From Rikenellaceae bacterium (GTDB lineage: Bacteria > Bacteroidota > Bacteroidia > Bacteroidales > Rikenellaceae): DNA of 37,429 bases. The translations under genes were made by a program, and so were the position numbers. The notes under the pieces were generated by a model. The model made no database searches. It saw nothing but the letters and a program-made list of their open reading frames with translations, and was not told the origin of the DNA. This document shows positions 8,281 to 16,065 of this stretch, piece after piece. The stretch covers positions 1-37,429 of the forward strand of contig SUZS01000026.1 of assembly GCA_015059785.1 (NCBI GenBank), in the 5' to 3' direction. Numbering within the stretch: the stretch's first letter is position 1; every line of letters begins with the position of its first letter.

Positions 8281-8778
8281 TTACTCTGCCTGTGTTCGGC
8301 GGCTCTTTTTGCGCATATCAATTATTGCTATCTGCGCCTTTGTCTGTTGTTTGACTCGGTAGAGTTTGTAGCTGCAGAACAGAAACGCGACCCACATCAC
8401 TGCTGACCACGCGCTGATGTGCCACATACGCTCCCAGTCGCTGTTTATGCCCGTGAGGTATAGTATCATCGGTGTGGCTGCCCAAGTTATGGCTGTCATC
8501 CCCGTTGCCCAACATGAGCGGCTCCAACGCGACATAGGACAGAGGTTATGGAAGTTGCGATAGATATTGTAGAGTATTAGGACTATCGCTATAGAGGTGA
8601 TAATCTGCTCCTTGTATGGAAAGTCGGGTATCCAATTAAACTTATCGGCGCGAATAATCATCGTTGCCGCAACGAAGAGTAGAATATCCGCCAACTGAAG
8701 TTTCCCATCATCAGGCATTGGGGTGGATAGCTTACGCCCCTTATTACCCCAACCGAAGAATTTGCTACCGCGTTTCAT
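8281..8778 (-). CDS. four-helix membrane protein, paralogue of the upstream gene
   Basis: This inner-membrane protein of about 165 aa has no recognised family. Hydrophobic helices lie around LADILLFVAATMII, ITSIAIVLILYNIY, TAITWAATPMILYL and SAVMWVAFLFCSYKLY, and a basic tail follows. The tail (KAQIAIIDMRKKSRRT) aligns with the tail of the neighbouring 166-aa protein (RARAAIMDMKIRTRRK), and both have R-W plus charged loops in the same places, so the two are tandem paralogues. The start is taken at ATG 8778 (MKRGSKFFGW); a TTG at 8790 would add four residues. It is the last gene of the SPFH operon. The role is unknown. Confidence 0.7.
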   Translation of the reverse strand: MKRGSKFFGWGNKGRKLSTPMPDDGKLQLADILLFVAATMIIRADKFNWIPDFPYKEQIITSIAIVLILYNIYRNFHNLCPMSRWSRSCWATGMTAITWAATPMILYLTGINSDWERMWHISAWSAVMWVAFLFCSYKLYRVKQQTKAQIAIIDMRKKSRRTQAE

Positions 8779-8820
8779 AGTAAGTATCAATTTGTTCTGA
8801 CTGTTATCTGTACTCTGATA

Positions 8821-8853
8821 AGCTAAAAGCTAATGGCTAACGGCCAATAGCCG
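8821..8853. repeat. dispersed GCTATTGGCC/GTTAGCC repeat, copy 3
   Basis: The minus strand reads GGCTATTGGCCGTTAGCC then ATTAGCTTTTAGC, a run of TTAGC/TTGGC words. It overlaps the end of the 166-aa gene: the stop TAG is inside the repeat at 8837-8839. Related words occur over the stop codons at 230-232 and 1515-1517. Confidence 0.5.
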
Positions 8854-9337
8854 ATTTGCGTCGTGTACGAATCTTCATATCCATAATAGCCGCGCGAGCG
8901 CGTGCCTCACGACGAGCTGCAAGGAACAAGTAGAGGCTTACAGCAAAGCCTATCCACATTGCCACAGAACTGATTGCAATCGGTATCATATCCTCGCGGT
9001 TCTCAACCTCTGTAAGGTAGAGGACTATCGGCAGCACTGTCCACACTGTTCCATAGAGCGCAGTCTTGACAGTTGCGTGGCGCCAACGGGTGACAGGACT
9101 ATAGCGGAAGCAGTCAATAATCGTCGCCACGACATACATCACAACTGCAATTAGAGCAAGCACTCCGCTAACGACTTCATTTGGCACAAAGTAGGCTGCA
9201 AGCAGTAGCACAAAGCATACGCTGGCCATAATCTCGCCCTTTGTGAAACTAAAGTCCATATCCTTCTCAACATCGGCCATTGTCTTACGCTTCAGACGAC
9301 CCAGCGAAAACTTAAATAGGCTAAATCTCATTCTCAT
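8837..9337 (-). CDS. four-helix membrane protein of the SPFH operon
   Basis: This 166-aa inner-membrane protein has four hydrophobic segments (near ASVCFVLLLAAYFV, SGVLALIAVVMYVVATII, GTVWTVLPIVLYL and SVAMWIGFAVSLYLFLA), an acidic N-terminal cytosolic patch (MADVEKDMDFSF), and a strongly basic C-terminal tail rich in Arg and Lys. It is a paralogue of the gene downstream, which shares its length, helix spacing and the IMDMKIRTRRK-type tail. The start ATG at 9337 overlaps the stop of the ribbon-helix-helix gene (ATGA), indicating translational coupling. No known domain is recognised. Confidence 0.75.
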   Translation of the reverse strand: MRMRFSLFKFSLGRLKRKTMADVEKDMDFSFTKGEIMASVCFVLLLAAYFVPNEVVSGVLALIAVVMYVVATIIDCFRYSPVTRWRHATVKTALYGTVWTVLPIVLYLTEVENREDMIPIAISSVAMWIGFAVSLYLFLAARREARARAAIMDMKIRTRRKSAIGR

Positions 9338-9534
9338 TGTTGCTCCTCGTTTGATGTTTTACTATTTTTTGCGCGAGGCTTGCGCCCAGCACGGCGCAGA
9401 GCCTCGGCAATTATCCACTGCAGCTGACCATTGGTGCTACGAAACTCATCGGCTGCCCACTTCTCAATAGCCTCCATAGTCTCGGCATCAATGCGCAGTA
9501 TAAAGCTACGCGTATTATTATCCTTTGCTGCCAT
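9334..9534 (-). CDS. Arc/Mnt-type ribbon-helix-helix DNA-binding protein
   Basis: This small basic 66-aa protein looks like an Arc-family ribbon-helix-helix domain. A beta strand (TRSFILRIDAETMEAI) sets operator contacts, followed by helix 1 (AIEKWAADEF) and helix 2 (STNGQLQWIIAEALRRAG), then a basic, disordered tail. Such proteins bind DNA as dimers and often regulate their own operon. It sits between the SPFH gene and the two membrane-protein genes. That arrangement (SPFH, Arc-type protein, membrane protein) recurs in Bacteroidales as far as I recall, so it could be the operon regulator, but the target is not shown. TGA is its stop codon. Confidence 0.85.
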   Translation of the reverse strand: MAAKDNNTRSFILRIDAETMEAIEKWAADEFRSTNGQLQWIIAEALRRAGRKPRAKNSKTSNEEQQ

Positions 9535-9556
9535 ACGGTAGTTCTTTATGTCAGCA

Positions 9557-10504
9557 CTAATTGTGTAGCGTACCTGTATTTACAACTGGCTGTGCAGCCT
9601 CATCAGCACACAAAACAACGAGCAGGTTGCTTACCATAGCCGCCTTGCGCTCCTCGTCAAGCTCTACGACATCCTCTGTAGAGAGACGCTCAAGGGCGAT
9701 TTTAACCATTGACACAGCACCCTCAACAATCTTCTCGCGGGCAGAGATAATTGCATCTGCCTGCTGACGGCGAAGCATTGCTGCCGCAATCTCTGGTGCA
9801 TAGGCAAGGTAGTTAATTCTCGCCTCAATAACCTCAATACCCGCCATTGCCAGTCGCTCATTCAGCTCATCTGTCAATCGGTCGTTAATCTCATCGCCAC
9901 CAGAGCGGAGCGTAAGCTCTCCCTCAGCATTTGAGTTCTCGTCGTATGCGTACAAACCCGCCACCTGACGCAGCGCAGAGTCAGACTGCACAGCAACGAA
10001 GTTCTCAAGGATGTTCATTCGTGTTGTAGATGATGATACAGTAGCCGTAGCCTCCACTGGTGCATCAATCTCAAAGACAGCCTTATATGCACCATCGTTC
10101 TTGATTTTCCATACAAGAACAAGACCGATAAGGATAGGGTTACCCGCCTTGTCATTGACCTTTATAGGGTCTACATTGAGGTTACGAGCGCGTAGCGAGA
10201 GCTTCTTGGCACTCATAAATGGGTTAATCCACCAGAAACCTGTCTGATAGAAAGTACCGCGATAGTTACCAAAAAAGAGGAGTACTCGCGCCTCGTTAGG
10301 CTCAAGCATCTTGTAGCCACACGCCATAATAATAGCAGCAATAACCGCCACCCATACCCCCGCAAAGAGTAGTTCGCTAAGCTCATCGCGGTTTACTAAC
10401 TCAACAAAGAGCCATGCCGCAACGCCAACAAGTGCAAGGTTAATGGCAAGTGCCAGAAAACCATTCATCTTCCAACCCGAATAGGTGTAATTTCCGTTTG
10501 TCAT
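9557..10504 (-). CDS. SPFH/band-7 domain membrane protein
   Basis: This 315-aa stomatin/prohibitin-related protein has two N-terminal membrane helices (about 12-38 and 44-62). An SPFH domain follows, beginning at [20 protein letters not shown] and continuing through [10 protein letters not shown]. The C-terminal part is a helical region with [19 protein letters not shown] and a coiled-coil-like [20 protein letters not shown]. Such proteins form membrane-associated oligomeric cages or scaffolds that organise lipid domains or proteases. It is the first gene of a four-gene run with a ribbon-helix-helix protein and two small membrane proteins, which suggests a membrane-stress or scaffold module. 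The exact role is unknown. Confidence 0.9.
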   Translation of the reverse strand: MTNGNYTYSGWKMNGFLALAINLALVGVAAWLFVELVNRDELSELLFAGVWVAVIAAIIMACGYKMLEPNEARVLLFFGNYRGTFYQTGFWWINPFMSAKKLSLRARNLNVDPIKVNDKAGNPILIGLVLVWKIKNDGAYKAVFEIDAPVEATATVSSSTTRMNILENFVAVQSDSALRQVAGLYAYDENSNAEGELTLRSGGDEINDRLTDELNERLAMAGIEVIEARINYLAYAPEIAAAMLRRQQADAIISAREKIVEGAVSMVKIALERLSTEDVVELDEERKAAMVSNLLVVLCADEAAQPVVNTGTLHN

Positions 10505-10701
10505 AACTGTAATTTTTAAGGTTTGTACTATGAATTATAAAAATAATATTTCCGCTATTAGGTTTGATTCTATTTCGGCTGCTTTGGGTTCTGTTTGAAC
10601 ATATTGCTCATTTTTCCTCAGTCACAATAGGCTATTGCTTCCTCAGAAGAAATGACCAATCTGTAACAAACATAACTCCAAATCATCTCGATATAATTCA
10701 T
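10505..10701 (-). other. leader of the SPFH operon with short open frames
   Basis: This is a long leader for the region, about 230 nt counted from the predicted start near 10736. The first ATG downstream of that start opens a 27-codon frame (10701-10618, beginning MNYIEMIWSYVCY). A 13-codon frame (10611-10570, MSNMFKQNPKQPK) follows, preceded by a purine-rich GAGGAAAA. Neither resembles a known family. They could be leader peptides or chance. A longer frame through 10818 begins upstream of the promoter and is not credible as such. Confidence 0.3.
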
Positions 10702-10722
10702 AGAACAAACCTGTTTATAAAC

Positions 10723-10741
10723 TGATATCATTTTGATATCA
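10723..10741. promoter_or_regulatory. candidate operator: TGATATCA repeated with a 3-bp gap
   Basis: TGATATCATTTTGATATCA is two copies of the palindrome TGATATCA separated by TTT. It abuts the -7 box at 10742 and covers the expected transcription start of the SPFH operon. This position suits a repressor such as the operon's own ribbon-helix-helix protein. The element also shares TTTTGATATC with the fimbrial promoter repeats. Confidence 0.5.
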
Positions 10742-10774
10742 CAAAGATACGACAAACAAAATGAATTTTGCAAA
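10742..10774 (-). promoter_or_regulatory. promoter of the SPFH operon
   Basis: On the minus strand: TTTG (10771-10774), a 21-bp spacer, then TATCTTTG (10742-10749). This matches the Bacteroidetes consensus TTTG-N19..21-TAnnTTTG exactly. It directs transcription toward the SPFH gene. Confidence 0.7.
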
Positions 10775-10843
10775 TATTTTTGCAGTTTTTTTGTAAAAAA
10801 CAACACTTTCTCGCTCATTTTGCTCTATACCTATATATAAAGA

Positions 10844-10875
10844 GACCGACCAACCAAATATTCGGTCAGTCGGTC
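10844..10875 (-). terminator. terminator after the DPP5-like gene
   Basis: On the minus strand, GACCGAC and GTCGGTC form a 7-bp stem (10869-10875 with 10844-10850), with further partial pairing of GACCGA and TTGGT in the loop, followed by TCTTTATAT. It lies 40 bp past the peptidase stop codon. Confidence 0.65.
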
Positions 10876-10914
10876 ATCACCGTACGCTTTGCGCCACACT
10901 ACCACTCAAGAATC

Positions 10915-13044
10915 TTACTTCAGGTACTTATCGAGCCAGCTGAAGAACTCGCGGTTCCAGACCATTGAGTTTTGTGGTCTGAAGACCTGGTGGGCCTCGT
11001 TCTCAAACTCCACAAGGCGGGCATCAAGGCCTCGCAGTTTTGCCGCTGTAAAGGCCTGCAGGGATTGAGTATAAGGGATACGGAAGTCGTACTCGCCCGT
11101 AAAGATAAGGATTGGCGTATCCCACTTATCCACAGACTTATGAGGTGAATTAGCGTACGAGCGCATAGCAGTCTTATTTGTCTTATCCCAGTATGAGCCG
11201 CCATAGTCGTTATTTACGAAGAACAGCTCCTCTGTCTCGCCATACATAGAGTCAAAGTTGAAGATTCCGCAGTGGGCGATAAATGCCTTAAATCGCTTCT
11301 GGTGGTGTCCTGCGAGGTAGAATACAGAGTAGCCGCCATACGACGCACCTACGCATCCCAGTCTATCCTTGTCGCACCAGCTCTCACGAGCCACATCGTC
11401 TATAGCAGAGAGGTAGTCGCGGATATTCTGACCCGAATAGTCTCCCGAAATCTGGTCGAGCCACTGCTGACCGAATGAAGGCAAGCCACGACGGTTTGGA
11501 GCCACAACGACATATCCCTGCGCTGCCATAAGCTGGAAGTTCCAGCGGTAGCTCCAGAATTGAGAGACAACGCTCTGCGGACCACCCTGACAGTAGAGCA
11601 GTGTAGGGTACTTCTTTGTTGGGTCAAAGTCTGGCGGAAGGATTACCCAGACGAGCATCTTTTTGTTGTCTGTTGTTGTCACCCAACGCTTCTCTACACG
11701 ACCCATAGTAATATTGTCGTAGATGTGCTTATTTACAGCCGAGAGTTGTGTTAGTGAGCCATTAGAGAGGTCTACACCGAAAATCTCTGTAGCCATAGAT
11801 ATGCTCTGCATTGTTGCCACGCACTTATCTGCGCCAAGAGTAAAGGATGTGATGTCGTGGTCGCCCGATGTTACAACCTTCACATCGTTACCAGCAGTTG
11901 TAACACGGCAAATCTGATGCGTAGCCTCAATAGGGGCAATAAAGTAGAGCGTGCTGTTATCTGCCCACACGACATTGTTTGCGTGGTAGTCAAAGTTTGC
12001 GGTAAGCTCCTTCATCTCCCCACTTTTAGTATCGTATACAAAGAGTCGCTCCTTGTCTGCCTCATTACCTGCACGGCGCTGACTGCGGAAGGCAATCTTA
12101 GTGCCGTCTGGACTCCATACTGGGTACTTATCGTAGCCTACAAATGCCTCGGCAGTAGCCTTACCGTTGAGTTTAAGACGCTCAGCGGCATCCTTGCAGA
12201 TGTTTACTGTCGTGTCGGTTGCGATGTCGTAAAGATAGATATCCGAGTCTGTAGATACAGCATAAGCCTTGCCAGTCAGAGGCTTACAGGTATATGCAAT
12301 CTGCCTTCCGTCAGGGCTCCAAGCAATCTCTGCCCCGTCAAAATATGGAGCCAGCGGAGTATCCCAAGCAGCCTCTGCGCCAGTAATATCACGAGCCTCG
12401 CCCATAACGCCACCCTTGAGTGGTGCAACGAAGATATGGCGGTACTCGCCCTCATCCCAGTAGTCCCAGTGGCGCACCATAAGGTCGTCATAGATTCGCG
12501 CCTTTGACTTATCCATATCCTTATGCACATCTGCCGAGCGGATATCCTTTACCTGTACGCCCTTGATGTAGTGCAGAGCTGTGCAGTCGCTGTTCACTCC
12601 AAAGCCCTCAACGCCACCCTCTACATCTGTTATCTGCACAGGGTTTTGCCCATTGCTCTCCATAGCCCACACTTGCAGACTTCCGCTACGATTTGAGAGG
12701 AACCACACTCTGCCATCTCCGCCCCAAACAGCAGAGTTGTTGTTTGACGAGGTATCGGTAAGCTCTACCGTCTCGCCCGTAGCGGTGTTGAGAGTATAGA
12801 TGCGACTAACGCCACGATTCTCTGCCATAGAGTAGTCCGTAACGGTATATAGCACCGTAGTGCCATCTGCGCTAACCTCTGCGCTGCCTATGCGGCGCAT
12901 CTTCCACATAACCTCTGGGGTCAATCTTGCCGCAGTAACCTCCGCCTCAGTAAGGGCATTGTCAATAGTTAGCGGCTGAGCAGGCTCTGAACACGCTGTC
13001 AGACCAAGAGCCAATGTTGCCATAATAAGAAAACTTTTTTTCAT
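10915..13044 (-). CDS. S9-family dipeptidyl peptidase, DPP5-like lipoprotein
   Basis: This 709-aa serine exopeptidase is exported and lipid-anchored (signal MKKSFLIMATLALGLTACSE, lipidated Cys18). The N-terminal two thirds form a beta-propeller with repeated strands such as VSADGTTVLYTVTD, IAWSPDGRQIAYT and PVWSPDGTKIAFRSQR. The C-terminal alpha/beta-hydrolase domain carries the triad: Ser568 in GASYGGY, Asp653 in GEYDFRIP and His685 in NEAHQVF. Length and motifs fit DPP5 of Porphyromonas-type bacteria, which removes dipeptides with hydrophobic residues at the penultimate position during peptide feeding. The gene stands alone on the minus strand, with a terminator downstream. It starts 26 bp from the divergent Nudix gene. 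Confidence 0.88.
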   Translation of the reverse strand: MKKSFLIMATLALGLTACSEPAQPLTIDNALTEAEVTAARLTPEVMWKMRRIGSAEVSADGTTVLYTVTDYSMAENRGVSRIYTLNTATGETVELTDTSSNNNSAVWGGDGRVWFLSNRSGSLQVWAMESNGQNPVQITDVEGGVEGFGVNSDCTALHYIKGVQVKDIRSADVHKDMDKSKARIYDDLMVRHWDYWDEGEYRHIFVAPLKGGVMGEARDITGAEAAWDTPLAPYFDGAEIAWSPDGRQIAYTCKPLTGKAYAVSTDSDIYLYDIATDTTVNICKDAAERLKLNGKATAEAFVGYDKYPVWSPDGTKIAFRSQRRAGNEADKERLFVYDTKSGEMKELTANFDYHANNVVWADNSTLYFIAPIEATHQICRVTTAGNDVKVVTSGDHDITSFTLGADKCVATMQSISMATEIFGVDLSNGSLTQLSAVNKHIYDNITMGRVEKRWVTTTDNKKMLVWVILPPDFDPTKKYPTLLYCQGGPQSVVSQFWSYRWNFQLMAAQGYVVVAPNRRGLPSFGQQWLDQISGDYSGQNIRDYLSAIDDVARESWCDKDRLGCVGASYGGYSVFYLAGHHQKRFKAFIAHCGIFNFDSMYGETEELFFVNNDYGGSYWDKTNKTAMRSYANSPHKSVDKWDTPILIFTGEYDFRIPYTQSLQAFTAAKLRGLDARLVEFENEAHQVFRPQNSMVWNREFFSWLDKYLK

Positions 13045-13058
13045 ATCGTTTTTTTTAC

Positions 13059-13066
13059 TAAATTTG
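13059..13066 (+). promoter_or_regulatory. putative -7 element of the Nudix-porX operon
   Basis: TAAATTTG matches TAnnTTTG and ends only 4 bp before the Nudix ATG at 13071, so the transcript would be leaderless or nearly so. The -33 region (about 13035-13038, TTTT) is imperfect. Confidence 0.4.
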
Positions 13067-13070
13067 CGGT

Positions 13071-13667
13071 ATGATTACCATATACTTCACCGATAACCGC
13101 CTAACCTTTGTCCCTGAGGATTATATCCCCAAGGCGGGTGAGACACTGCTTACCGAAAGCGAGGTAACGAGTGCGAATTTAGACAATTTATTTGATTTTT
13201 GCAACAGCATTGTCGTTGTAACATCCGATTGTAATGCTGCGTACCACCGTTTTGCCTCTCGCTTTGAGAGAGTTGAGGCGGCGGGTGGCATTGTTGAGAA
13301 TGAGTTGGGCGAGATGCTTCTTATCTACCGCCGTGACCGCTGGGACCTTCCCAAGGGGCATATTGATGCGGGTGAGGATGCTCTGTCGGCAGCCATTCGT
13401 GAGATAGCTGAGGAGACGGGCGTTGGTGGCCTTAATTTTGTAGCGCAAATAGGCAATACTCTGCACGCATATTGCGTTTATGGTAAGTGGGAGCTAAAGC
13501 TGACGCACTGGTTTGCCTTTAGCTGTCACAACTCCTCTACCACGCCCCAAGCAGACGAGGATATCGCCCTTGCCATTTGGGCTGATAGAGAGAAGTTAAC
13601 AGAATGTATGAAAAATAGTTACCCCACTATAAGAGAGATAGTTTATGAATACGAACACAGAGGCTAA
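13071..13667 (+). CDS. Nudix hydrolase
   Basis: This is a 198-aa protein with a C-terminal Nudix domain. The box is complete: the GHIDAGE segment, then the REIAEETGV helix, matching Gx5Ex7REUxEExGU. The lead-in DRWDLPKGH is typical of diadenosine-polyphosphate or nucleoside-diphosphate-linked substrates. Residues 1-80 form a separate N-domain found in Bacteroidales homologues. The substrate is not assignable. The last 23 bp overlap the start of porX in another frame, so the two are co-transcribed and probably translationally coupled. Such Nudix-porX pairing may point to a nucleotide signal, but that is an inference. Confidence 0.92.
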   Translation: MITIYFTDNRLTFVPEDYIPKAGETLLTESEVTSANLDNLFDFCNSIVVVTSDCNAAYHRFASRFERVEAAGGIVENELGEMLLIYRRDRWDLPKGHIDAGEDALSAAIREIAEETGVGGLNFVAQIGNTLHAYCVYGKWELKLTHWFAFSCHNSSTTPQADEDIALAIWADREKLTECMKNSYPTIREIVYEYEHRG

Positions 13668-15207
13668 AATACTTTGGGTAGACGACGAGATTGAGCTGCT
13701 CAAGCCCCATATTCTGACACTTCAAAATCGCGGTTGCGTGGTTGATACCTGCAACAACGGTTACGACGCTATTGAGATGGCTACCGAGCACTCCTACGAT
13801 ATGATTATCCTTGACGAGATGATGCCAGGTATGACAGGTCTTGAGACCCTGCCTCTGATAAAGGATATCCGCCCTACCACACCGGTGATTATGGTCACTA
13901 AGTCCGAGGAGGAGGATATTATGGACAAGGCCATCGGCAGCAAGATTGCCGACTATATCATCAAGCCCGTAAACCCGAGTCAGATACTGCTGTTGGTAAA
14001 GAAGCATATCCACTCTCATCAGCTTGTCTCTGAGCAGACTACCGCCGACTATCGCGCCGAGTTTGGGCGTATATCGCAGATGGTTGATAGTGCCCAGACC
14101 TTTAGCCAGTGGCTCAGCATATACCGCAAGCTGATAAACTGGGAGATTGAGCTGTCACAATCCTCCGACAGCAGTATTAAGGAGGTGCTTCAGTATCAGA
14201 AGAATGAGGCAAACCAAGCCTTCTGCCGCTTTGTTCGCCAGAACTATCAGAGCTGGATAAATAGTCGCGACGGTGACACTCCTGTAATGTCGCACACGCT
14301 GATGCGCTCAAAGATATTTCCAGTTGTGGACTCAAATAGCAAGACTACCCTACTGCTGATAGATAATTTCCGATACGACCAGTGGAGGACTATCAGCCCG
14401 ATGCTGCACAACTACTACAATACAGCCACTGACGAGTGCTACTGCGCCATTCTTCCGACAGCTACTCAGTATGCCCGTAATGCTATTTTTGCGGGCCTTA
14501 TGCCACTTGCTATTGACAAGCTGATGCCAAACCAGTGGCTCAACGACAACGAGGAGGGTGGCAAGAATATGTACGAGGAGCAGTTCCTTCGCCGTCAGCT
14601 TCAGCAGGCAGGAAAGAGCTACCGAATGACCTTTGACAAGCTCGTACGCCCTGAGGCTGGCCGCAAGCTGATAGATAACATAAACCGCGTTTACGATGCT
14701 GACTTTTCGGTTATCGTCTACAACTTCCTTGACATCCTCTCTCACGCCCGTACTGAGACCGAGATTATCCGACAGCTTACTGAGGATGACGCCTCATTCC
14801 GCTCGCTGACCCGCTCGTGGTTTGAGCACTCTGAGCTCTTTGAACTGCTCAAGATGCTCTCTGAAAGAGGACATACCGTAATTATTACATCCGACCACGG
14901 AACAGTGCGCGTAGACAACCCTATCCGTGTGCAGGGCGATAAGCAGACATCTTCAAACCTCAGATACAAGACTGGTCGCAATCTGGCATATAACCATAAG
15001 GAGGTCTACGAGATAACCAAACCAGAGCAGATTCAGTTACCTTCGTCAAACCTCACTTCAAGTTATATCTTTGCCTATAACCACGACTTCTTTGTCTATA
15101 ATAACGATGCAAATCGCCACATCCGCTACTACCGAGACACCTTCCAGCACGGAGGCATCTCTATGGAGGAGATGATTGTGCCGTTTATTGTTCTCGAGCC
15201 AAAATAG
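13645..15207 (+). CDS. porX: PorX-like response regulator with PglZ domain
   Basis: This is a response regulator of the type IX secretion network. The receiver domain (about 8-125) has the acidic pair Asp13-Asp14, phospho-acceptor Asp57 (IILDEMMPG), Thr85 and Lys107 (IIKPVNP). A helical linker joins it to a C-terminal PglZ domain of the alkaline-phosphatase superfamily (about 200-520), with TLLLIDNFRYDQW, LPTATQYARNAIF and TSDHGTVRVDNP as metal-site segments. In Porphyromonas gingivalis and Flavobacterium, PorX acts with the kinase PorY and a sigma factor to control secretion genes and hydrolyses oligonucleotides. The 520-aa length is normal. No PorY or secretion structural gene is in this window. 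It overlaps the Nudix gene upstream and the convergent DUF1810 gene downstream. Confidence 0.93.
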   Translation: MNTNTEAKILWVDDEIELLKPHILTLQNRGCVVDTCNNGYDAIEMATEHSYDMIILDEMMPGMTGLETLPLIKDIRPTTPVIMVTKSEEEDIMDKAIGSKIADYIIKPVNPSQILLLVKKHIHSHQLVSEQTTADYRAEFGRISQMVDSAQTFSQWLSIYRKLINWEIELSQSSDSSIKEVLQYQKNEANQAFCRFVRQNYQSWINSRDGDTPVMSHTLMRSKIFPVVDSNSKTTLLLIDNFRYDQWRTISPMLHNYYNTATDECYCAILPTATQYARNAIFAGLMPLAIDKLMPNQWLNDNEEGGKNMYEEQFLRRQLQQAGKSYRMTFDKLVRPEAGRKLIDNINRVYDADFSVIVYNFLDILSHARTETEIIRQLTEDDASFRSLTRSWFEHSELFELLKMLSERGHTVIITSDHGTVRVDNPIRVQGDKQTSSNLRYKTGRNLAYNHKEVYEITKPEQIQLPSSNLTSSYIFAYNHDFFVYNNDANRHIRYYRDTFQHGGISMEEMIVPFIVLEPK

Positions 15208-15631
15208 ATAGTGTCTTGTGACAACGACGACCGCCATAGAACTGCTCTAACACACTGTTAAACACATCGTTAGGGCATACTGCGTCAAAGAGTGTCATTG
15301 ATGAGCATACCTTCATAGCATCAAGAGCACCAAAGATTTGCTCGGCACGCTTGTCGGTATGTGTCATCAGCACTGCCACAATCTCTCGAAGTCTTGCTCC
15401 GAGCTTTGGGTGGTTGAGATACTCCAGTGCCTCTGCACGGCTTGAGATACCAAAGAAGTAGGACATTTCGCTAAAGCCTAAACCTCTTAGCTGCGGGAAG
15501 ATATACCATATCCAATGGCTGCGCTTCATACCCGCCTTAACCTCTGCAAGGGCACTATCGTAGCTATCCCAACGCTCATCTTGAGCCTCTACAAATCGCT
15601 CAATATTATTTTCTGGCTTAATCTGCTGCAT
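15185..15631 (-). CDS. DUF1810 protein
   Basis: This is a 148-aa cytosolic protein of the DUF1810 family. The diagnostic features are an N-terminal RFVEAQ, SHWIWYIFPQLRGLGFS, and the block FGISSRAEALEYLNHPKLGA. The conserved tail includes DAMKVCSSMTLFDAV. The family is widespread and related in fold to calpastatin-annotated proteins; its biochemical function is not established. The gene overlaps the 3' end of porX by 23 bp tail-to-tail. Its start overlaps the upstream small gene by 14 bp, so it is the second gene of a two-gene unit. Confidence 0.9.
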   Translation of the reverse strand: MQQIKPENNIERFVEAQDERWDSYDSALAEVKAGMKRSHWIWYIFPQLRGLGFSEMSYFFGISSRAEALEYLNHPKLGARLREIVAVLMTHTDKRAEQIFGALDAMKVCSSMTLFDAVCPNDVFNSVLEQFYGGRRCHKTLSILAREQ

Positions 15632-16004
15632 AGACTATAAATATTTCTGCTCCACCCTGAGGGATATCAGGCTTGACACTTGTTCCCCAGATTACATCAA
15701 TTTGTTGCTCCTCCTTATTGCGCAGCACCTCCAACAGAGCCTTGACATCTTTCATCTTCAGACCATCTGCTGTAGGTGTTGATATCTGCATAACTGCGAG
15801 TTTTGCATCTGCAAACTCTGTTGAGAAGGAGTTGAGCGTAGAGATAACAATCTCCATTGTTCCGTCAATGTATAGCGACTTTACATTCTGATACTGCAAC
15901 ACCTTCTCGATGTCCTGCATATCAATAGAGACTAAGTCTTGTTTACCCTGTACCAGTTTCTCTGCCATACTGGTAATAATCTTTCTACTGTCTGTAATAA
16001 TCAT
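15618..16004 (-). CDS. small protein resembling the FtsZ C-terminal domain
   Basis: This 128-aa protein has no signal peptide or membrane helix. By eye its second half (KLAVMQISTPTADGLKMKDV, then ALLEVLR..., IDVIWGTSVKPDIP and AEIFIVYAA) follows the strand-helix-strand order of the FtsZ/tubulin C-terminal domain. The DIEKVL region after DLVSIDMQ also resembles the LDFADV stretch just before it in FtsZ. The GTP-binding tubulin signature GGGTGTG and the whole nucleotide-binding domain are absent. It is therefore not a GTPase. It could be a polymer-capping or modulating FtsZ relative, or a fold look-alike. The start is ATG 16004; it overlaps the DUF1810 gene by 14 bp. Confidence 0.6.
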   Translation of the reverse strand: MIITDSRKIITSMAEKLVQGKQDLVSIDMQDIEKVLQYQNVKSLYIDGTMEIVISTLNSFSTEFADAKLAVMQISTPTADGLKMKDVKALLEVLRNKEEQQIDVIWGTSVKPDIPQGGAEIFIVYAAD

Positions 16005-16065
16005 AATTTTCAGTTTTTTGGTTTACTATATAGAGTGCCTTACTGACAAAATCTTACACAAAAAG

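Noticed and set aside
10702..10818. Upstream part of a 66-codon minus-strand frame in the gap before the SPFH gene
   Set aside because: It begins upstream of an exact consensus promoter and reads through the -7 and -33 boxes. Its residues look random. Only the downstream 27-codon part is kept, as a tentative leader frame.
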